Part shown: positions 62,852 through 64,000 of the stretch, one piece after another
Layout: each line of letters opens with the position of its first letter
How positions within the stretch are numbered: position 1 is the first letter of the stretch
Assembly: GCF_902506165.1 (NCBI RefSeq)
Contig: NZ_LR733817.1
Span: 4,360,111 to 4,424,110, forward strand
From: Bosea sp. 29B
GTDB taxonomy: Bacteria; Pseudomonadota; Alphaproteobacteria; Rhizobiales; Beijerinckiaceae
Direction: 5' to 3'
DNA: 64,000 nucleotides
Notes under the pieces: generated by a model
Told to the model about the DNA's origin: nothing
Seen by the model: the letters and a program-made list of their open reading frames with translations, nothing else
Database searches by the model: none
Made by a program: the position numbers and the translations under genes

Positions 62852-64000
62852 CCGACCAGCACCGCGACCCGGTGCATCGGGTTGGCGCCGTAGCCCTGCG
62901 GGTTCCAGCCGCCGGCGACATGCGGCTGCGCCCGGCCCTTGCTGTCGGTCGCGCGGACCCAGAGCTCGTAATAGCCGTCGGAGGGCAGCTCGACCTCAGC
63001 CGTCCAGCGCCGCCAGTCATAGCGGTTCTTCGGCTCGGCCGCCTTGGCCGGCTGCCAGGTCGCGCCGAAATCGATGGACACGTCGACGCGCGAGACGCCC
63101 TCATGCCCGTCCCAGGCGGCGCCGCGCAAAGCGAGCTTGCGCGTGCCGGCGGCGAGGCGCGTGCCATTCGCCGGATTGGTGATGATGCCGCGCACCGGCA
63201 TGTCGGTCATGGTGCGCATGTTGGAATCGTCGGTCTTGCCGCCGGGGATCATCGGCTTGATCGCGACCGAGTAGGAGGTGCCGCCCATGCCCTGGCCGTC
63301 ATGCACCTTGTCGCGGATGGCGATCCGCTTCAGCCATTTATGCGAGACCGAGGCCGGGAAGCCGGGGATGATCACCCTGAGCGGCCCGCCATGGATGGCG
63401 GGGAGCGGCTGTCCGTTCATCGCCCAGACCAGGAGCGCATGCGGCTCCAGCGCCGCCGCGATCGGCACGCCGCGCGAGATCGCGTCCTTCGTCGCATCGC
63501 CGGAGAGATGCTGGTCGGCGCCGTAATTGCCGGTGTGGACGGCGGTCGACTTCAGGCCGGCGCTCTGCAGCACGTCGGCGAGCGGCACACCGGTCCATTC
63601 GGCGCAGCCGGCGCCGCCATTGGTCCACTGGTTGCCGCGCGCCTGCGGCTGGAAGAAGGAGCGGCCATTGCCGCCGCATTCCAGCACCGTGCGGAAGGTC
63701 TTGTGCGTGAATTTCTGCTTGAGCTCGCCGAGCTTGAGCTTCAGCGGCGTGTTGACCTCGCCATCGATCAAGAACTCCCAGGCGTCACCTTCCTTGAATT
63801 CGTCCGGCGTCTGGCCGTTGTTGCGGACGAAGAACTTCTCGAACGGCGTGGTGTCGTCGTCGAGCATGTGCTCCGGCGTCTCGGCGACGAGCGGCCGGTC
63901 GCCGAGCAGGACGAGGCCCTTGGCCTTGCCGGGGAAGTCGAGGAACTGCGGGCCCTTCGCTGCGGCGGCTGCCGGGGCCGCGGACGGAGCGGGGGAGGCT
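62848..64000 (-). CDS. sorA: Sulfite dehydrogenase molybdopterin subunit (SorA/SoxC family), 5' end outside window
   Basis: The frame is open to the right edge; 383 codons plus stop are visible. The part before the internal Met at 63867 is coding (FLDFPGKAKGLVLLGDRPLV). The molybdenum Cys lies in TVLECGGNGRSFFQPQARG, and substrate-site blocks are WTGVPLADVLQSAGL and ALLVWAMNGQPLPAIHGGPL, RVIIPGFPASVSHKWLKRI. The C-terminal dimerisation domain begins at RGIITNPANGTRL. It oxidises sulfite to sulfate. SorA rather than SoxC is favoured by the single-haem partner and the lack of other sox genes in view. Confidence 0.92.
   Translation of the reverse strand, partial: ASPAPSAAPAAAAAKGPQFLDFPGKAKGLVLLGDRPLVAETPEHMLDDDTTPFEKFFVRNNGQTPDEFKEGDAWEFLIDGEVNTPLKLKLGELKQKFTHKTFRTVLECGGNGRSFFQPQARGNQWTNGGAGCAEWTGVPLADVLQSAGLKSTAVHTGNYGADQHLSGDATKDAISRGVPIAAALEPHALLVWAMNGQPLPAIHGGPLRVIIPGFPASVSHKWLKRIAIRDKVHDGQGMGGTSYSVAIKPMIPGGKTDDSNMRTMTDMPVRGIITNPANGTRLAAGTRKLALRGAAWDGHEGVSRVDVSIDFGATWQPAKAAEPKNRYDWRRWTAEVELPSDGYYELWVRATDSKGRAQPHVAGGWNPQGYGANPMHRVAVLVG

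Overview
This is a high-GC, tightly packed chromosomal segment of an alphaproteobacterium, most likely order Hyphomicrobiales (Rhizobiales). A Bosea-like genus is my best guess, from general knowledge of gene order only. Supporting signs are the glyA-nrdR-ribD-ribE-ribH-nusB-thiL chain, the adjacent LdtR/LdtP pair, bpt (aspartate/glutamate leucyltransferase), an UQCC-type cytochrome bc1 assembly chaperone, DUF177-plsX-fabH-ihfA-MerR in one run, a K+-independent proton pyrophosphatase and DUF2336/DUF6163 proteins. It reads as core chromosome with small accessory insertions; I see no prophage, transposase, CRISPR array or rRNA.

Layout. 0-6.1 kb: 3' part of an Rsh (p)ppGpp synthetase/hydrolase, a divergent LysR/tautomerase pair, recO and parC. 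6.1-10.8 kb: small lipoprotein, DoxX/HxlR pair, an outer-membrane-like protein, DUF2336, then an unexplained pair (orphan 308-aa protein plus a peptidoglycan-binding protein). 10.8-16.3 kb: RraA/UxaA-type sugar-acid operon, bpt, a methyltransferase, RDD membrane protein, ParDE toxin-antitoxin. 16.3-23 kb: ilvA with an unusual lipoprotein-LivH fusion, hemB, 3-hydroxyisobutyryl-CoA hydrolase. 23-28.6 kb: LdtR-LdtP cell-wall module; a GntR-controlled Bug receptor/dehydrogenase pair with a clear operator. 28.6-32 kb: a 27-codon microgene, nhaA, an MFS pump and divergent MerR regulator. 32-39 kb: one-carbon, riboflavin and thiamine genes, interrupted by an orphan gene on the opposite strand between glyA and nrdR. 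39-46 kb: MFS, ureidoglycine aminohydrolase, hppA, DMT exporter, methyltransferase, bamE. 46-50.5 kb: assembly chaperone, DUF177, plsX, fabH, ihfA, MerR. 50.5-51 kb: a guanidine-II riboswitch in front of gdx. 51-55 kb: LysR, then a DoxX / ring-cleaving dioxygenase / hydrolase group resembling the quinone-detoxifying Mhq proteins of Firmicutes. 56 kb: tRNA-Pro(GGG). 56.5-61.3 kb: exopolysaccharide genes (WcaJ-type transferase, O-antigen ligase/polymerase, acyltransferase) with 4-nt overlaps. 61.7-64 kb: a paired SMR transporter and a SorAB-type sulfite dehydrogenase cut by the window end.

Four families of palindromic intergenic repeats were found (two copies each of three families, one copy of the fourth); they sit just 3' of genes. 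Several genes too short for routine calling are supported by strong ribosome binding sites: 36-, 27-, 56-, 49- and 46-residue membrane or lipoprotein products.

The best candidates for undescribed biology are the 9406-10749 pair, the 33329-34279 orphan, the lipoprotein-LivH fusion, the NhaA-linked microprotein and the 51.3-54.6 kb quinone-detoxification-like module with its 33-bp perfect palindrome. All functions are inferred from sequence reading; no search was run.
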